DNA of 64,000 nucleotides from Comamonadaceae bacterium PBBC2. GTDB taxonomy: Bacteria > Pseudomonadota > Gammaproteobacteria > Burkholderiales > Burkholderiaceae_C. The notes beneath the pieces were generated by a model. It did not search any database, was not told where the DNA came from, and saw nothing but the letters and a program-made list of their open reading frames with translations. Positions 51,829-63,885 of the stretch are shown here, piece after piece (the stretch's first letter is position 1; the number at the start of each line of letters is the position of its first letter). The stretch spans positions 147,478-211,477 of the forward strand of contig NKIO01000001.1 in assembly GCA_002255935.1 (NCBI GenBank), given 5' to 3'. The position numbers and the translations under genes are program-made.

Positions 51829-54150
51829 TTAGCCGGCAGTTGCTTCTTCAGGCTTGGCCCGACCTTTTTTCTCCGGCAACGGCTGGATATCCAGCAAGAC
51901 TTCCGTCTTGCTTTCGTCCTTGTCGTCCAAGTCCACGGTCAAGCGTCCGCCATCCGTCAGGCGACCAAACAGCAATTCGTCGGCCAGCGCACGGCGAATC
52001 GTGTCTTGAATCAGCCGCTGCATCGGACGTGCACCCATCAGCGGATCAAAGCCCTTCTTCGCCAAATGCTTGCGCAACTTGTCGGTGAAGGTGACGTCCA
52101 CTTTCTTGTCAGCCAGTTGGGTTTCCAACTGCAGCAAGAACTTGTCGACCACCCGCAGAATCACGTTTTCATCCAGAGCCTTGAAGCTCACAATTGCATC
52201 CAGGCGATTGCGGAACTCGGGTGTGAACAAGCGTTTGATGTCCGCAGCCTCATCACCGGCCTCACGTGGATTGGTGAATCCGATAGAAGCCTTATTCATC
52301 GTCTCGGCACCGGCATTGGTCGTCATAACGATGATGACGTTACGGAAGTCCGCTTTGCGTCCGTTGTTATCCGTCAAGGTGCCGTGGTCCATGACTTGCA
52401 GCAGCACGTTGAAGATAGCTGGATGCGCTTTTTCAATCTCATCGAGCAACAGCACGCAATGCGGCTTCTTGGTGATTTGTTCAGTCAACAAGCCACCTTG
52501 GTCAAAGCCAACATAGCCGGGAGGCGCACCAATCAAGCGGCTCACCGCATGCTGCTCCATGTACTCGCTCATATCAAAGCGAATCAAATCGATTCCCATG
52601 ATGTATGCGAGTTGCTTGGCAGCTTCAGTTTTGCCCACCCCTGTGGGGCCACTGAACAGGAATGAGCCAATCGGCTTGTCGCCCTTGCCAATGCCCGAGC
52701 GCGCCATCTTCACGGCAGACGACAGTACATCCAGCGCCTTGTCCTGACCGAACACTACGTTGCGCAAATCGCGCTCCAGCGTTTTGAGCTTGCCGCGGTC
52801 ATCGTTGGACACGTTGGCCGCTGGAATGCGGGCAATCTTGGCCACAATCTCTTCCACCTCAGCCTTGGTGATGGTTTTCTTGCGCTTGCTCGGTGGGAGT
52901 ATGCGTTGGGCAGCACCCGCTTCATCGATCACGTCAATGGCCTTGTCGGGCAAGTGGCGGTCGTTGATGTACTTGGCGCTCAACTCAGCAGCAGCTTGCA
53001 AAGCAGCCACGGCGTACTTGACGTTGTGATGTTCTTCAAAGCGCGACTTCAAGCCCTTCAAAATTTCCACCGTCTGGTCAATCGTAGGCTCGACCACGTC
53101 CACCTTTTGGAAGCGGCGTGACAAAGCCGCGTCTTTCTCGAAGATACCGCGGTATTCAGTGAAGGTAGTCGCGCCGATGCACTTGAGCTGACCGGAGCTC
53201 AAACCAGGCTTCAGCAAATTGGACGCGTCCAGCGTACCGCCCGATGCAGCGCCTGCACCGATCAGCGTGTGAATCTCGTCAATGAACAGCACGGCGTTGG
53301 GCTTGTCTTTCAAAGCCTTGAGTACGCCTTTGAGACGCTGCTCAAAGTCACCACGGTACTTCGTACCCGCCAGCAGCGAGCCCATGTCTAGCGAATAAAC
53401 CACCGAGTCCGCCAGAATTTCGGGCACATCGGCTTGGGTAATTCTCCACGCCAAGCCTTCGGCAATAGCCGTCTTGCCCACGCCTGCCTCACCAACTAGC
53501 AGTGGATTATTTTTGCGGCGGCGGCACAGGATCTGAATCACGCGTTCGACTTCGTACTCGCGCCCGATCAGCGGATCGATCTTGCCGTCTTTGGCAAGCT
53601 GATTCAGATTAACGGTGTACTGCTCCAGCGGCGAAGCTTTTTCATTCTTCTCGCTGCCAACTTCTTCAGTTTCAGCGGGATTCTCGCTGGACTTTGCAGC
53701 TTCAGGCGGGTCGTTTTTCTTGATGCCGTGGGCGATGAAATTCACCACATCCAAGCGGGTCACACCCTGCTGGTGGAGGTAATACACCGCGTGCGAATCT
53801 TTCTCGCCAAAGATGGCAACCAGCACATTGGCGCCAGTCACTTCTTTCTTGCCGCTGCCGGTGGACTGCACGTGCATGATTGCGCGTTGGATCACTCGCT
53901 GAAAACCCAGCGTAGGCTGAGTATCTACATCGTCTGTGCCGGCCACTTGGGGCGTGTTGTCTTTGATGAAGTTGGACAGCGACTTGCGCAAGTCCTCAAC
54001 ATTGGCCGAGCAGGCTCGCAGAACTTCGGCAGCGCTGGGGTTGTCCAGCAATGCCAGCAGCAAGTGCTCGACGGTGATGAATTCATGCCGCTGTTGACGC
54101 GCTTCCACAAACGCCATATGCAGACTGACTTCCAATTCTTGGGCGATCAT
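51829..54150 (-). CDS. clpA: ATP-dependent Clp protease ATP-binding subunit ClpA
   Basis: ClpA is the AAA+ unfoldase that feeds ClpP, choosing N-degron substrates with ClpS. The 773-residue protein has the N-domain ([37 protein letters not shown]), the first ATPase ([32 protein letters not shown]) and the second ATPase ([46 protein letters not shown]). The ClpP-interaction IGL-type loop lies at the end of the second domain (ASIGFTN). clpS lies 77 bases upstream. Confidence 0.97.
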   Translation of the reverse strand: MIAQELEVSLHMAFVEARQQRHEFITVEHLLLALLDNPSAAEVLRACSANVEDLRKSLSNFIKDNTPQVAGTDDVDTQPTLGFQRVIQRAIMHVQSTGSGKKEVTGANVLVAIFGEKDSHAVYYLHQQGVTRLDVVNFIAHGIKKNDPPEAAKSSENPAETEEVGSEKNEKASPLEQYTVNLNQLAKDGKIDPLIGREYEVERVIQILCRRRKNNPLLVGEAGVGKTAIAEGLAWRITQADVPEILADSVVYSLDMGSLLAGTKYRGDFEQRLKGVLKALKDKPNAVLFIDEIHTLIGAGAASGGTLDASNLLKPGLSSGQLKCIGATTFTEYRGIFEKDAALSRRFQKVDVVEPTIDQTVEILKGLKSRFEEHHNVKYAVAALQAAAELSAKYINDRHLPDKAIDVIDEAGAAQRILPPSKRKKTITKAEVEEIVAKIARIPAANVSNDDRGKLKTLERDLRNVVFGQDKALDVLSSAVKMARSGIGKGDKPIGSFLFSGPTGVGKTEAAKQLAYIMGIDLIRFDMSEYMEQHAVSRLIGAPPGYVGFDQGGLLTEQITKKPHCVLLLDEIEKAHPAIFNVLLQVMDHGTLTDNNGRKADFRNVIIVMTTNAGAETMNKASIGFTNPREAGDEAADIKRLFTPEFRNRLDAIVSFKALDENVILRVVDKFLLQLETQLADKKVDVTFTDKLRKHLAKKGFDPLMGARPMQRLIQDTIRRALADELLFGRLTDGGRLTVDLDDKDESKTEVLLDIQPLPEKKGRAKPEEATAG

Positions 54151-54227
54151 GTGGGTTCCTTTTGCCTTGCGTTGATGATTAACTGTAAACCGTTTTAGTT
54201 GCCTGTGCCGTTGTGTGGCAAAGCAAC

Positions 54228-54590
54228 TTACAAATCCACGGGCTCACTGATGCACTTGAGCGGATGCCCGGCCTTGTGGGCCGCCTCCAGCACCTGATCA
54301 ACCTTGGTTGCTGCAATGTCTTTGGGATAGACACCGCACACGCCGCGGCCATCAAGGTGAATTTTCAACATGATCTGCGTGGCAGCCGCTAGATCCTTGC
54401 CAAAAAACTCCTGGATCACGACGACCACGAACTCCATGGGTGTGTAGTCGTCATTGAGCATCAGCACCTGGTACATCGATGGTGGCTTGACGCGCTCGGT
54501 GCGTCGCTCCAGCACGACCGCTCCGCCAGACTCACGGCGGGGCGGAACAATCGGAGGCTCAGGAGGTTGGTTCGGGTTATTGGTTGCCAT
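54228..54590 (-). CDS. clpS: ATP-dependent Clp protease adaptor ClpS
   Basis: ClpS delivers N-degron proteins to ClpA. I use the ATG at 54590 ([21 protein letters not shown]), giving 120 residues. The N-terminal 35 residues are a flexible Pro-rich tail. The fold shows [66 protein letters not shown], in which [10 protein letters not shown] forms the N-degron pocket. It precedes clpA. Confidence 0.96.
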   Translation of the reverse strand: MATNNPNQPPEPPIVPPRRESGGAVVLERRTERVKPPSMYQVLMLNDDYTPMEFVVVVIQEFFGKDLAAATQIMLKIHLDGRGVCGVYPKDIAATKVDQVLEAAHKAGHPLKCISEPVDL

Positions 54591-54673
54591 GGATCTAATT
54601 TTATCGGGTGCCCTGAGTTTCCGTGGCATGGACTGGAATTGGAGACACTCAGGCCACATTCAAGCTCTGGTTC

Positions 54674-54711
54674 AAAAAAAAACCGCCACGCACCTGCACA
54701 GGTACGGGCGG
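54674..54711 (-). terminator. Intrinsic terminator after icd
   Basis: On the minus strand CCGCC and GGCGG enclose an inner ACCTGTGCAGGT stem, followed by nine Ts. It lies 36 bases after the icd stop. Confidence 0.9.
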
Positions 54712-54747
54712 TGGCGCCTGGGGGCACTACAGCATCACTATTCGAAA

Positions 54748-56001
54748 CTACATGTTATCAATCATCACTTTTCCGAAGCCCGAGCAACTGACTTGGGTGG
54801 CGCCCTCCATCAGGCGCGCAAAATCGTAAGTCACTTTCTTGCTTTTGATCGACTTTTCCATAGAGCTGATGATCAAGTCAGCCGCCTCGATCCAGCCCAT
54901 GTGGCGCAGCATCATTTCAGCCGACAGAATTTCAGACCCTGGGTTCACGTAATCTTTACCAGCGTATTTGGGCGCAGTTCCGTGTGTAGCTTCAAAACAG
55001 GCCACCGAATCTGACAGATTGGCACCTGGTGCAATACCAATGCCACCCACCTGTGCTGCCAGAGCATCGGACACATAGTCACCGTTCAGGTTGAGCGTGG
55101 CAATCACGCTGTATTCGGCTGGGCGCAACAAAATTTGCTGCAGAAACGCATCCGCGATCGAGTCCTTGATAATGATTTCTTTGCCGGTCTTGGGATTCTT
55201 GAATTTGCACCAAGGTCCACCGTCAATCAGCTCAGCGCCAAATTCCTTTTGCGCCAGAGCGTAGGCCCAATCGCGGAAGCCACCCTCGGTGTACTTCATG
55301 ATGTTGCCTTTGTGCACGATGGTCACGCTAGGCTTGTCATTGTCAATCGCGTACTGAATCGCTTTACGCACCAGACGCTCGGTACCTTCGCGTGATACCG
55401 GCTTGATACCAATGCCCGAGGTGTTCGGGAAGCGAATTTTTTTCACACCCATTTCATCCTGCAAGAACTTGATGAGCTTCTTGGCCTTATCGCTTTCCGC
55501 TTCAAATTCGATACCGGCATAAATGTCTTCCGAGTTTTCACGGAAGATCACCATATTGGTCTTGTGCGGCTCTTTCACTGGGCTGGGCACGCCATCGAAA
55601 TACTGAATGGGGCGCAAACACACGTACAGATCCAGCTCTTGGCGCAGGGCGACGTTCAGGGAGCGGATGCCACCACCCACCGGCGTCGTCAGCGGGCCTT
55701 TGATGGACACCACATATTCACGCAAGGCTTGCAAGGTTTCTTCCGGCAGCCAGACATCAGGACCGTAGACCTTGGTGGACTTCTCACCGGCATACACCTC
55801 CATCCAATGGATTTTTTTCTTTCCGCCGTAGGCCTTAGCTACAGCTGCGTCTACCACCTTCAGCATCACCGGCGTGATGTCAAGGCCGGTGCCATCGCCT
55901 TCAATGAAGGGAACGATAGGCTGATCGGGAACGGTCAACGACATGTCCGGGTTGACCGTTATTTTCTGGCCTTCTGCAGGAACTACTATGTGTTGGTACA
56001 T
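54748..56001 (-). CDS. icd: NADP-dependent isocitrate dehydrogenase
   Basis: This TCA-cycle enzyme converts isocitrate to 2-oxoglutarate. From the ATG at 56001 ([42 protein letters not shown]) it has 417 residues. The active-site segment [19 protein letters not shown] contains the regulatory Ser of the E. coli enzyme. [43 protein letters not shown] and [21 protein letters not shown] are diagnostic. The in-frame upstream extension to 56283 crosses the divergent gene and is not real. Confidence 0.97.
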   Translation of the reverse strand: MYQHIVVPAEGQKITVNPDMSLTVPDQPIVPFIEGDGTGLDITPVMLKVVDAAVAKAYGGKKKIHWMEVYAGEKSTKVYGPDVWLPEETLQALREYVVSIKGPLTTPVGGGIRSLNVALRQELDLYVCLRPIQYFDGVPSPVKEPHKTNMVIFRENSEDIYAGIEFEAESDKAKKLIKFLQDEMGVKKIRFPNTSGIGIKPVSREGTERLVRKAIQYAIDNDKPSVTIVHKGNIMKYTEGGFRDWAYALAQKEFGAELIDGGPWCKFKNPKTGKEIIIKDSIADAFLQQILLRPAEYSVIATLNLNGDYVSDALAAQVGGIGIAPGANLSDSVACFEATHGTAPKYAGKDYVNPGSEILSAEMMLRHMGWIEAADLIISSMEKSIKSKKVTYDFARLMEGATQVSCSGFGKVMIDNM

Positions 56002-56185
56002 GGAATCGGTCTCCGGGTGTTTTGGTGTGTAAAGCATCACGCGGCGAGCCAGTGCGCCACCTGAAGTCGAGTTAAATTCTAGCCCTAAACAATTCACCGA
56101 TGCCCGTCGGGGTTTGGGATTACGATAGCCAACGGAAACAGACTCTGCGCCCTCTCTCTCTATAACTTTGATTGCCATTTCCCCG

Positions 56186-56644
56186 ATGAAGAATTTTTGG
56201 ACACGCATATTCGCCGCGCTGCTCGTGATAGCAGCGGGCCCTGCCGCCGCAGATGAAGCTCCGCAGACGAATCTGCAGCGCATTACGCTGACGGCTGGAA
56301 TCCATCAGATCGACACCCAGGTTGCCATCACCCAGGACCAACACACGGTGGGCCTGATGTACCGCAATGAGATGCCGATGAACGAAGGCATGCTGTTCGT
56401 GTTTGAGCAACCCACGGTGCAATGCTTTTGGATGAAGAACACCCGCATTGCGCTGACCGCAGCCTTTGTGGCCGATGACGGCACCATCGTCAATCTTGAA
56501 AACATGAAGCCGCAAACCACCGAATCGCACTGCTCCGCCAAACCCGTGCGCTATGTGCTGGAGATGAACCGAGGCTGGTTTACCAAAAAGGGCGTAAAGC
56601 CCGGCAGCAAGCTGGGTGGAAAGCCGTTTAGCGCAGCGCGCTAA
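56186..56644 (+). CDS. Exported DUF192 domain protein
   Basis: From the ATG at 56186 ([29 protein letters not shown]) the protein has 152 residues with a signal peptide. The DUF192 domain shows [97 protein letters not shown]. The function is unknown. It is divergent from icd and convergent with sodB over a shared terminator. Confidence 0.9.
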   Translation: MKNFWTRIFAALLVIAAGPAAADEAPQTNLQRITLTAGIHQIDTQVAITQDQHTVGLMYRNEMPMNEGMLFVFEQPTVQCFWMKNTRIALTAAFVADDGTIVNLENMKPQTTESHCSAKPVRYVLEMNRGWFTKKGVKPGSKLGGKPFSAAR

Positions 56645-56666
56645 ATAACGCTCCAACGCATGGGCC

Positions 56667-56697
56667 AAAAAAAACCGACTTCGCAGTCGGTTTTTTT
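56667..56697. terminator. Bidirectional terminator between DUF192 and sodB
   Basis: AAAAAAACCGACT TCGC AGTCGGTTTTTTT is a symmetrical 13-base stem with T tails in both directions. Confidence 0.93.
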
Positions 56698-56709
56698 ATG
56701 TCAGATCGC

Positions 56710-57291
56710 TCAGGCGAAGTTGGCTTCCGCAAAACCCCAGTTCACCAATTTTTCGAGGAAGGTCTCAACAAACTTGGGACGCATATTGCGGTAGTCGATG
56801 TAGTAGGCGTGTTCCCACACATCCACGGTCAACAGGGCTTTGTCAGCAGTTGTCAAAGGAGTACCAGCGGCACCCGTATTGACGATATCCACAGAGCCGT
56901 CAGCCTTCTTGACCAACCAAGTCCAGCCAGAACCGAAGTTGCCGACTGCCGACTTCACAAACGCTTCCTTGAAGGCTGCGTAGCTGCCCCACTTGGCGGT
57001 AATGGCAGTTGCCAAGGCGCCGGTAGGTTCGCCGCCGCCTTGGGGCTTCATGCAATTCCAGAAAAAGGTGTGGTTCCAGATTTGGGCGGAGTTGTTATAG
57101 ATACCACCGGACGACTTCTTGATGATTTCTTCCAGGGTCATGTTTTCAAACTCAGTGCCCTTTTGCAGGTTGTTGAGATTGACCACATAAGCGTTGTGGT
57201 GCTTACCGTGGTGAAACTCCAGAGTCTCCTGGGAATAGGCGGGCGCCAAAGCGTCAATGGCGTAAGGCAATGCGGGTAGGGTGTGTTCCAT
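56710..57291 (-). CDS. sodB: Iron-type superoxide dismutase
   Basis: This enzyme dismutates superoxide in the cytoplasm. The 193-residue product starts [40 protein letters not shown]. His27 ([10 protein letters not shown]) and the signature [13 protein letters not shown] provide the metal ligands, with Asp and His in DVWEH. The segment [21 protein letters not shown] and [11 protein letters not shown] indicate the Fe rather than the Mn form. Confidence 0.96.
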   Translation of the reverse strand: MEHTLPALPYAIDALAPAYSQETLEFHHGKHHNAYVVNLNNLQKGTEFENMTLEEIIKKSSGGIYNNSAQIWNHTFFWNCMKPQGGGEPTGALATAITAKWGSYAAFKEAFVKSAVGNFGSGWTWLVKKADGSVDIVNTGAAGTPLTTADKALLTVDVWEHAYYIDYRNMRPKFVETFLEKLVNWGFAEANFA

Positions 57292-57335
57292 GATTTCCTC
57301 TTCAAAGTGACAAAAAAGCGTTTCGATTGTAGAAA

Positions 57336-58634
57336 CTAATTGGATTGTCGTCCGTGCACTACCAGACCAAGCTTGCCGTCGGCCAGCGTAGCGGTCAGGT
57401 GTTCGCCCGGTTGCGCCTGTGCACCCTGCGTCAGGGTCTTTCCATCTTCAGTCGTCAGCCAGGCGTAGCCGCGCTGCAAAACCAGGCTGGGATCCAGCAT
57501 GCTGAGCTTCAGCCCGGCGATATCGACCCTGCGCTGCGCCGTATCGCGGCTGCGCTGCACGGCAGGGGTTAGCTTGCCAAGCATGCGCTCCCAGCGCACA
57601 CGATCGCGTTGCACCGCCATTTGCAAACCGTGCGTTAGCCGTTGCTGCACCGAAGCCAGCCGCAAACGCTGTTGCTGCGCCATGGCCGATGGGCGGCCCA
57701 GACGGGATGCTGCCAAATCCAGGCGTTGTGCCTGACGATCCAGGTGCGCGAATACGATGTCATTAAGTCGCGCGGCCCACTGCTCGGTGCGGTCCCGCCA
57801 AAACTGCGTGGACTGGGATGCCAGCTCGGCCGCCGCAGTCGGAGTGGGTGCCCGCAAATCCGCCACAAAGTCGGCAATCGTGAAATCCGTCTCATGCCCA
57901 ACGCCGCTGATGACGGGCACCGGGCTGCGGGCCATGGTGCGGGCCAAGCCCTCATCATTAAAGGCCCACAAGTCTTCCATCGCCCCACCGCCACGCACCA
58001 GCAAAATCACATCAGGGCCAGGGCTTAGGGCGTACAGCGATTCAAGCGCTCTGTTTATCTCTGCCGGAGCCCCCGCCCCCTGCACCGATGCGGGTGCCAG
58101 CACCACGGAGATATGGGGAACACGGCGTTGCAGTGCGGTGAGTACGTCGTGCAAAGCCGCCGCGCCCAAGGACGTAACCAGCCCGATCGTACGGGGCATC
58201 ACAGGCAAGGTGCGCTTGCGTGCCGAGTCAAACAAGCCTTCTTGCTCCAGACGCAGCTTGAGCTTGAAAAACTCTTCCAATAAAGTGCCCTGCCCGGCGC
58301 GGCGCATGGAGTCCACCACCAGCTGCAACTCACCACGGGCCTCGTACACCGACAAGCGCCCGCGAACCTCCACCTTGTCGCCATCTTTGGGCGCAAAGTC
58401 CAAACTGCTGGCGGCCCGGCGAAACATGGCGCAACGCAGTTGCCCCGACTCATCTTTCAACGTCAGGTAACAATGGCCACTGGCCGCGCGGGAAAACCCG
58501 CTGATTTCACCCTCCACCGTGATCGGGTTGAAGCGGGCATCCAGCGCGTCCGCAATCGCGCGGCACAAAGCGCCTACGCGCCAAACGCGTGCTGCAGCCG
58601 TAGGAGCAGAACTATCGAGCAATGCAGGCTCCAA
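57336..58634 (-). CDS. xseA: Exodeoxyribonuclease VII large subunit
   Basis: XseA is the catalytic subunit of ExoVII, which degrades single-stranded DNA. The 432-residue protein has the OB-fold ([58 protein letters not shown]) and the catalytic domain ([93 protein letters not shown]). A C-terminal coiled coil and barrel region follow. It is convergent with nothing nearby and lies 45 bases from sodB on the same strand. Confidence 0.96.
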   Translation of the reverse strand: MEPALLDSSAPTAAARVWRVGALCRAIADALDARFNPITVEGEISGFSRAASGHCYLTLKDESGQLRCAMFRRAASSLDFAPKDGDKVEVRGRLSVYEARGELQLVVDSMRRAGQGTLLEEFFKLKLRLEQEGLFDSARKRTLPVMPRTIGLVTSLGAAALHDVLTALQRRVPHISVVLAPASVQGAGAPAEINRALESLYALSPGPDVILLVRGGGAMEDLWAFNDEGLARTMARSPVPVISGVGHETDFTIADFVADLRAPTPTAAAELASQSTQFWRDRTEQWAARLNDIVFAHLDRQAQRLDLAASRLGRPSAMAQQQRLRLASVQQRLTHGLQMAVQRDRVRWERMLGKLTPAVQRSRDTAQRRVDIAGLKLSMLDPSLVLQRGYAWLTTEDGKTLTQGAQAQPGEHLTATLADGKLGLVVHGRQSN

Positions 58635-58772
58635 AAGTCAACAGTGTTGGGTGAATAAGCATGTTTATTGTTTCAACAGGTATGAATCGGCAGAGCCAGC
58701 AGCGATGGACGCGGGTGAATGCGAAACGCTGGGCCATAATCGCTCACGATTTCAATCGCACGGAGAGACCAT

Positions 58773-59399
58773 TTGTTTTCCATCATACAAGCCGCCGGCT
58801 GGCCCATCTGGCCCCTGATTGCCTGCTCGATTCTGTCTTTGGCGATTGTCATTGAACGTTTTGTTAGCCTCAAGACATCCAAGATCGCGCCGCCCAAATT
58901 GCTGGATGAGGTGTTGAGCGTGACTCGGTCCAGTCTGCCTGGGCCGGATGTGGTGTCGCAGTTGGAGCAAAACTCTGCGCTGGGCGAAGTACTGGCCAGC
59001 GGCCTTAGAGCCCTGAACTCCGACCCCCGCTGCAGCCCTGAAGACCTGCGCGCCACCATGGAAGGCACGGGCCGCACCGTGGCCCACCGCATGGAACGCT
59101 ACCTGAGCGCACTGGCCACCATTGCCTCTGCCGCCCCGCTGCTGGGCTTGTTTGGCACGGTCGTCGGCATGATCGAGATTTTTGGATCGCAAGCTCCCGG
59201 AGGCTCCACCGGGGGTAACCCGGCCCAGTTGGCGCACGGTATTTCCATCGCCTTGTACAACACGGCTTTTGGTTTGATGGTGGCCATTCCCTCATTGATT
59301 TTCTGGCGCTACTTCCGCAGCCGGGTGGATGCGTATCTGCTGACGCTGGAGTTGTCTGCCGAGCGCCTGGCCCGCCACCTGCGCCACGCCCGCAAGTAA
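58773..59399 (+). CDS. MotA/TolQ/ExbB proton channel family protein
   Basis: This is a 208-residue ExbB/TolQ-like inner-membrane motor protein. The start is a TTG at 58773 (MFSIIQAAGWPIWPLIACSILSLAIVIERFVSLKTSKI), with GGAGAG 5 bases upstream. The conserved block YLSALATIASAAPLLGLFGTVVGMIEIF and the helix ISIALYNTAFGLMVAIPSLIFW are present. With the next gene it forms a second ExbBD-type pair upstream of lpxK, a common betaproteobacterial arrangement. The driven partner is unknown. Confidence 0.92.
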   Translation: MFSIIQAAGWPIWPLIACSILSLAIVIERFVSLKTSKIAPPKLLDEVLSVTRSSLPGPDVVSQLEQNSALGEVLASGLRALNSDPRCSPEDLRATMEGTGRTVAHRMERYLSALATIASAAPLLGLFGTVVGMIEIFGSQAPGGSTGGNPAQLAHGISIALYNTAFGLMVAIPSLIFWRYFRSRVDAYLLTLELSAERLARHLRHARK

Positions 59400-59411
59400 T
59401 CGGGAATCACC

Positions 59412-59837
59412 ATGAATTTCCGCTCACGTTCTGTCAGCGAACCCGAAATCAACCTGATCCCGTTCATTGACGTGCTGCTGGTAGTGCTGATCTTTTTGAT
59501 GCTGTCGACCACCTACAGCAAGTTCACCGAGATGCAGTTGCGCCTACCGGTGGCCGATACGGATGCCCAACGGGACTACCCTAAGGAAATGATCGTGTCG
59601 GTGAGCGCCGATGGCGCCTACAGCGTCAACCGCGTGGCCGTCACAGGCCGCAGCCTGGAGACCCTGGCCGCCGCACTGAGCGACGGCGCCAAAGCTGGCA
59701 AAGAAACAGTGGTCATCATCAGCGCCGATGCTAGCGCCAAGCACCAGTCCGTGGTGACCGTGATGGAGGCAGCACGCCGTGCGGGCCTGAACCAAATTAC
59801 CTTTGCCACCCAGTCTTCGGCGCAATCCGGCCGCTAA
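59412..59837 (+). CDS. ExbD/TolR family biopolymer transporter
   Basis: This 141-residue ExbD-type protein starts MNFRSRSVSEPEINLIPFIDVLLVVLIFLMLSTTYSKFTEMQLRLP, with the motor Asp in PFIDVLLVV. The periplasmic domain ends VVTVMEAARRAGLNQITFATQSS. It starts 12 bases after the ExbB-type gene and ends 4 bases before lpxK. Confidence 0.93.
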   Translation: MNFRSRSVSEPEINLIPFIDVLLVVLIFLMLSTTYSKFTEMQLRLPVADTDAQRDYPKEMIVSVSADGAYSVNRVAVTGRSLETLAAALSDGAKAGKETVVIISADASAKHQSVVTVMEAARRAGLNQITFATQSSAQSGR

Positions 59838-59841
59838 GCCC

Positions 59842-60903
59842 ATGCCGGCCGCAATGCAGCAGCGTTTGCGCCAAAGCTGGAACCACCGCGGGCTCTTACC
59901 CCGCCTTTTGCTACCGGTAGCCGCGTTCTACGGTGCCTTGGCGGCGCTACGCCGCCAGTTATACCGGTGGCAATGGCAAAAATCACGTCGCGTCAGTGTT
60001 CCTGTAGCCGTGGTCGGCAATGTGGTGGCTGGCGGCTCGGGCAAGACGCCTGTCACCATCGCTCTGGTTGAGCATTTGAAGGCCACAGGTTGGCTAGTGG
60101 GTGTGGTGTCCCGTGGCTATGGGCGCAGCTCTATCGGGTGCCTGGAGGTCACGGCTGCCACACCGCCCCACGAGGCCGGTGATGAGCCTCTGCTTATCCA
60201 ACAGAAAACCGGGGTGCCCGTCTTCGTTGGCCCCGGCCGCTTTGAAGCGGCCAGCGCGCTGCTGCAGCGCTACCCCCAAACCCAGATACTGGTGTGTGAC
60301 GACGGTCTGCAGCACTACGGCTTGTTCCGAGATCTGGAGATATGCGTGTTTGACGACCGGGGCTGCGGCAATGGCTGGCTGCTGCCGTCCGGACCACTGC
60401 GCGAATATTGGCCACGGGCGCTGGTAGCCGCCGCCGGACAAACATCCGCCAAGAGCTTGGCGCTGCACACTGGCCAATCACCCGCCTTCCCTGGTCTGCG
60501 CGGGCACCGCAGCTTGGCGGATTTTGGAATTCGCAGAAATGGCGAACTAGTTTCCCTGGCCGATTTGGCCGCGCCGGTTAGCCAGCCGTTAATAGCACTG
60601 GCGGGAACCAGCCAGCCGGAAGAGTTTTTTACGATGCTGCGCGCCCAAGGGCTGGTATTACAAGAGACCCTGGCCCTACCCGATCACTATGATTTTGATA
60701 GCTGGCCCCGCACACGCCATGCGGGCCACAGCCTGATTTGTACCGAAAAAGACGCTGCAAAGCTCTGGCGTGTTGCTCCGGACGCGATTGCCGTGCCGCT
60801 GCACTTTGAACTGGAACCAGCCTTCTGGAACCAGTTCGACCCGCTGCTGCGGGCCGCCAGCGCGGCAAAGTTATCATCGCCCCATGGACACACGACTACT
60901 TGA
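59842..60903 (+). CDS. lpxK: Tetraacyldisaccharide 4'-kinase
   Basis: LpxK phosphorylates the lipid A precursor at the 4' position. From the ATG at 59842 ([38 protein letters not shown]) it has 353 residues. One membrane-associated helix is followed by the P-loop [55 protein letters not shown] and [39 protein letters not shown]. Its end overlaps the next gene by 20 bases. Confidence 0.95.
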   Translation: MPAAMQQRLRQSWNHRGLLPRLLLPVAAFYGALAALRRQLYRWQWQKSRRVSVPVAVVGNVVAGGSGKTPVTIALVEHLKATGWLVGVVSRGYGRSSIGCLEVTAATPPHEAGDEPLLIQQKTGVPVFVGPGRFEAASALLQRYPQTQILVCDDGLQHYGLFRDLEICVFDDRGCGNGWLLPSGPLREYWPRALVAAAGQTSAKSLALHTGQSPAFPGLRGHRSLADFGIRRNGELVSLADLAAPVSQPLIALAGTSQPEEFFTMLRAQGLVLQETLALPDHYDFDSWPRTRHAGHSLICTEKDAAKLWRVAPDAIAVPLHFELEPAFWNQFDPLLRAASAAKLSSPHGHTTT

Positions 60904-61066
60904 ACTGCTGGTCTGCCCCGTTACCAAGGGCCCGCTGGAATACCGCCGCGAACAGCAAGAACTCTTTTCCCACAGCGCACGTTTAGCCTACCCGGTACGC
61001 GATGGCATTCCGGTCTTGCTGGAAACCGAAGCCCGGGTACTCACCGACGAAGAGCTGGGGCTCTGA
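60884..61066 (+). CDS. Trm112 family (UPF0434) protein
   Basis: This is a 60-residue protein of the Trm112/YcaR family: [53 protein letters not shown]. Only one of the Cys pair positions is kept (CPVTKG), as in bacterial YcaR. The role is unknown. lpxK-ycaR-kdsB is the usual order; it overlaps lpxK and stops just before kdsB. Confidence 0.92.
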   Translation: MDTRLLELLVCPVTKGPLEYRREQQELFSHSARLAYPVRDGIPVLLETEARVLTDEELGL

Positions 61067-61067
61067 C

Positions 61068-61838
61068 TTGCACTACACGTATTGATTCCCGCACGTCTTG
61101 CCTCCAGCCGCTTGCCGGGTAAACCTTTGGCGGATATTGGCGGACTGCCGATGGTCGTGCGCGTGGCCCAGCGCGTGCGCTCCGGTGTGGCTGACAGCGT
61201 ACGCATTGTTGTGGCGGGCGATAGCCCCGAAATTCTGGCTGCCTGTGGGGCGCACGGTGTTGAGGCCGTGTTGATGCGCCAGGACCACCCCTCCGGCAGC
61301 GACCGCTTAGCGGAGGCCAGCGCCATTTTGGGCTTGGGCCAAGACGACATCGTCGTCAACGTACAGGGCGATGAGCCGCTGATCGACGCTGGTTTGGTGG
61401 AATCCGTCGCTGCGTTGCTGGTAGAGCACCCCGATACAGCCATGGGCACCGCAGCCCATGCCATCGCTTCGGTAGCGGACTTCACCAACCCCAATATCGT
61501 CAAAGTGGTGCTGGATGCCGCGGGCTTGGCCCTGTATTTCAGTCGCGCGCCCATCCCCTGGTGGCGCGACGGTCTGACAGACGGACAAATGACCCTACCC
61601 TACCCTACCCTGCGCCTCTGCGGCACATCGGCATTTATGCCTACCGCGTTTTTTTTTACGGGCTTTCCCCACGCTGACACCCGCTCCGATGGAGAACACC
61701 GAGGCCCTGGAACAGCTGCGTGCCATGTGGCACGGCTATCGCATCTCAGTGCATGTGACGGGCAGCGCGCCCGGTCCTGGCGTGGACACCCCGGAAGATT
61801 TAGACCGGGTGCGCAGTATTTTGCGCGGGTTTACCTGA
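61068..61838 (+). pseudogene. kdsB: 3-deoxy-manno-octulosonate cytidylyltransferase with three frame breaks
   Basis: KdsB activates Kdo for lipopolysaccharide and is usually essential. [40 protein letters not shown] and [13 protein letters not shown] are clear. The frame then breaks. With three instead of four ACCCT units at 61592-61611 it would read [14 protein letters not shown]. With one more T in the nine-T run at 61649-61657 it would continue [22 protein letters not shown] to [17 protein letters not shown] at 61838. At the start, HYT and LIPARL are also in different frames, one base missing near 61079. It is either a damaged gene or sequence error. Confidence 0.8.
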
Positions 61839-61941
61839 GCTCTTTGTAAGGCGAATCGCGGTTTGTGCGTGCTATTCTCGGAGCCAAAGCTGTCCGGAGA
61901 CATGCAGGCGGCACGGCCCCCGGGCAGGCACATCGGTTTAG

Positions 61942-62616
<675 letters not shown>

Positions 62617-62654
62617 GTCTGCAATGCGCCATATCAAAAAGGCCGCTGATGCGT

Positions 62655-63885
62655 AATGCCAGTCAGTTAAGCCGACATCAGGGGTTAGTGTAAAAAAGGG
62701 ACGTGTTCATTACGTCCCTTTTTTCATGGAATTTCAAACCGAGCTGAGCCACACACTGAACCGCGTACCCAGTGATCTGAGTAACTTCAGCCAGCTGATT
62801 GATCCGTCATGGATTGAGCAAACGCTACAGGCCGCAGGCAAAGCCTCAATCCGTCGTCGCAAATTGCCCGCTGAACACGTCGTTTGGCTCGTCATTGGAC
62901 TGGCTTTGTTTCGCAATTTGCCCATTTGGCATGTGCTACGTCAGCTCAATTTGACGCTTGGGGATGCGGCACCGTGCGTACACAGTGCCGCGATCCAAGG
63001 TCGCCAACGTTTGGGCGATGAACCACTCAAGCAGCTATTTGGGCAACTCACGCAAGCCTGGGGTGCACCCCATGAGGCGACGCAGGCGCAGCTACACGGT
63101 TTGGCTTTACTGGCCGTTGACGGCGTGGTCTGGTCGGCACCGGACACCCCAACCAATCGCGCTGAATTAGGTAACTGTGCCAACCAATACGGTGAGGGCG
63201 TATGGCCCCAGGTGCGGGCGGTGTGCCTCATGGACACGAGCAGTCATGAGTTGCTCGATGCCCAGATCGGTGGCATGACTCAGGGCGAATTGACCTTGGC
63301 CAATGCGCTACGTGTGCCAGACAGATCACTCACCGTCTTTGACCGGGCCTACTTCTCGGCCGCGTTCTTACTTCGCTGGCAATCCCAGGGCAATGAGCGC
63401 CACTGGTTGATGCGTGCCAAGGACAATCTGCGCCACGAGGTGCTGTCTACCCATGCACCGGGTGACTACAGTGTGCGTTTACCCATTTCCCCACGCGCAA
63501 GGAAGCTCCATCCTGAGTTGCCATCCTACTGGGATGCACGTCTCATTGAAGTTGAACTCGGCGGTGCCACGCGACGCTTCATCACCTCATTGGACGATCC
63601 ACACCGCTACCCGGCGCAAGCCTTGGCAGCGCTGTACCGCCAGCGCTGGGAGATCGAACTGGGCTTTCGTGAAATCAAGCAGTCGTTGCAGGCAGGCGAG
63701 TTTGTGTTGCGCAGCAAGCAACCCGACTTGGTTCGTCAGGAGGTTTGGGGGGTATTGATTGCCTATACCTTGCTGCGCCGACAGATGCGTCTGATGGCGC
63801 GGCACATCAAGGTACCGCCAGTACGTATGGGCTTTCATGCAACATCGATTGCCATTATCCTATTTCCGGCAGGTGAAGCTACTAA
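62655..63885 (+). mobile_element. IS4-type insertion sequence, right end probably truncated
   Basis: The left border is taken at TAATGCCAGTCAGTTAAG (about 62655), a sequence I associate with the ends of IS4-type elements; that is recall, not proof. The transposase occupies 62726-63931. Near 63880 the sequence stops resembling a transposase, and no matching inverted repeat appears before the next gene at 63942. The right boundary is therefore approximate. Confidence 0.6.
62692..62724 (+). terminator. Perfect hairpin ending one base before the transposase ATG
   Basis: AAAAAAGGGACGT and ACGTCCCTTTTTT are perfect 13-base arms around a 7-base loop; the ATG is at 62726. It would stop read-through from adk and also hide any ribosome binding site on long transcripts, a known way for IS elements to limit transposase. 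Confidence 0.85.
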
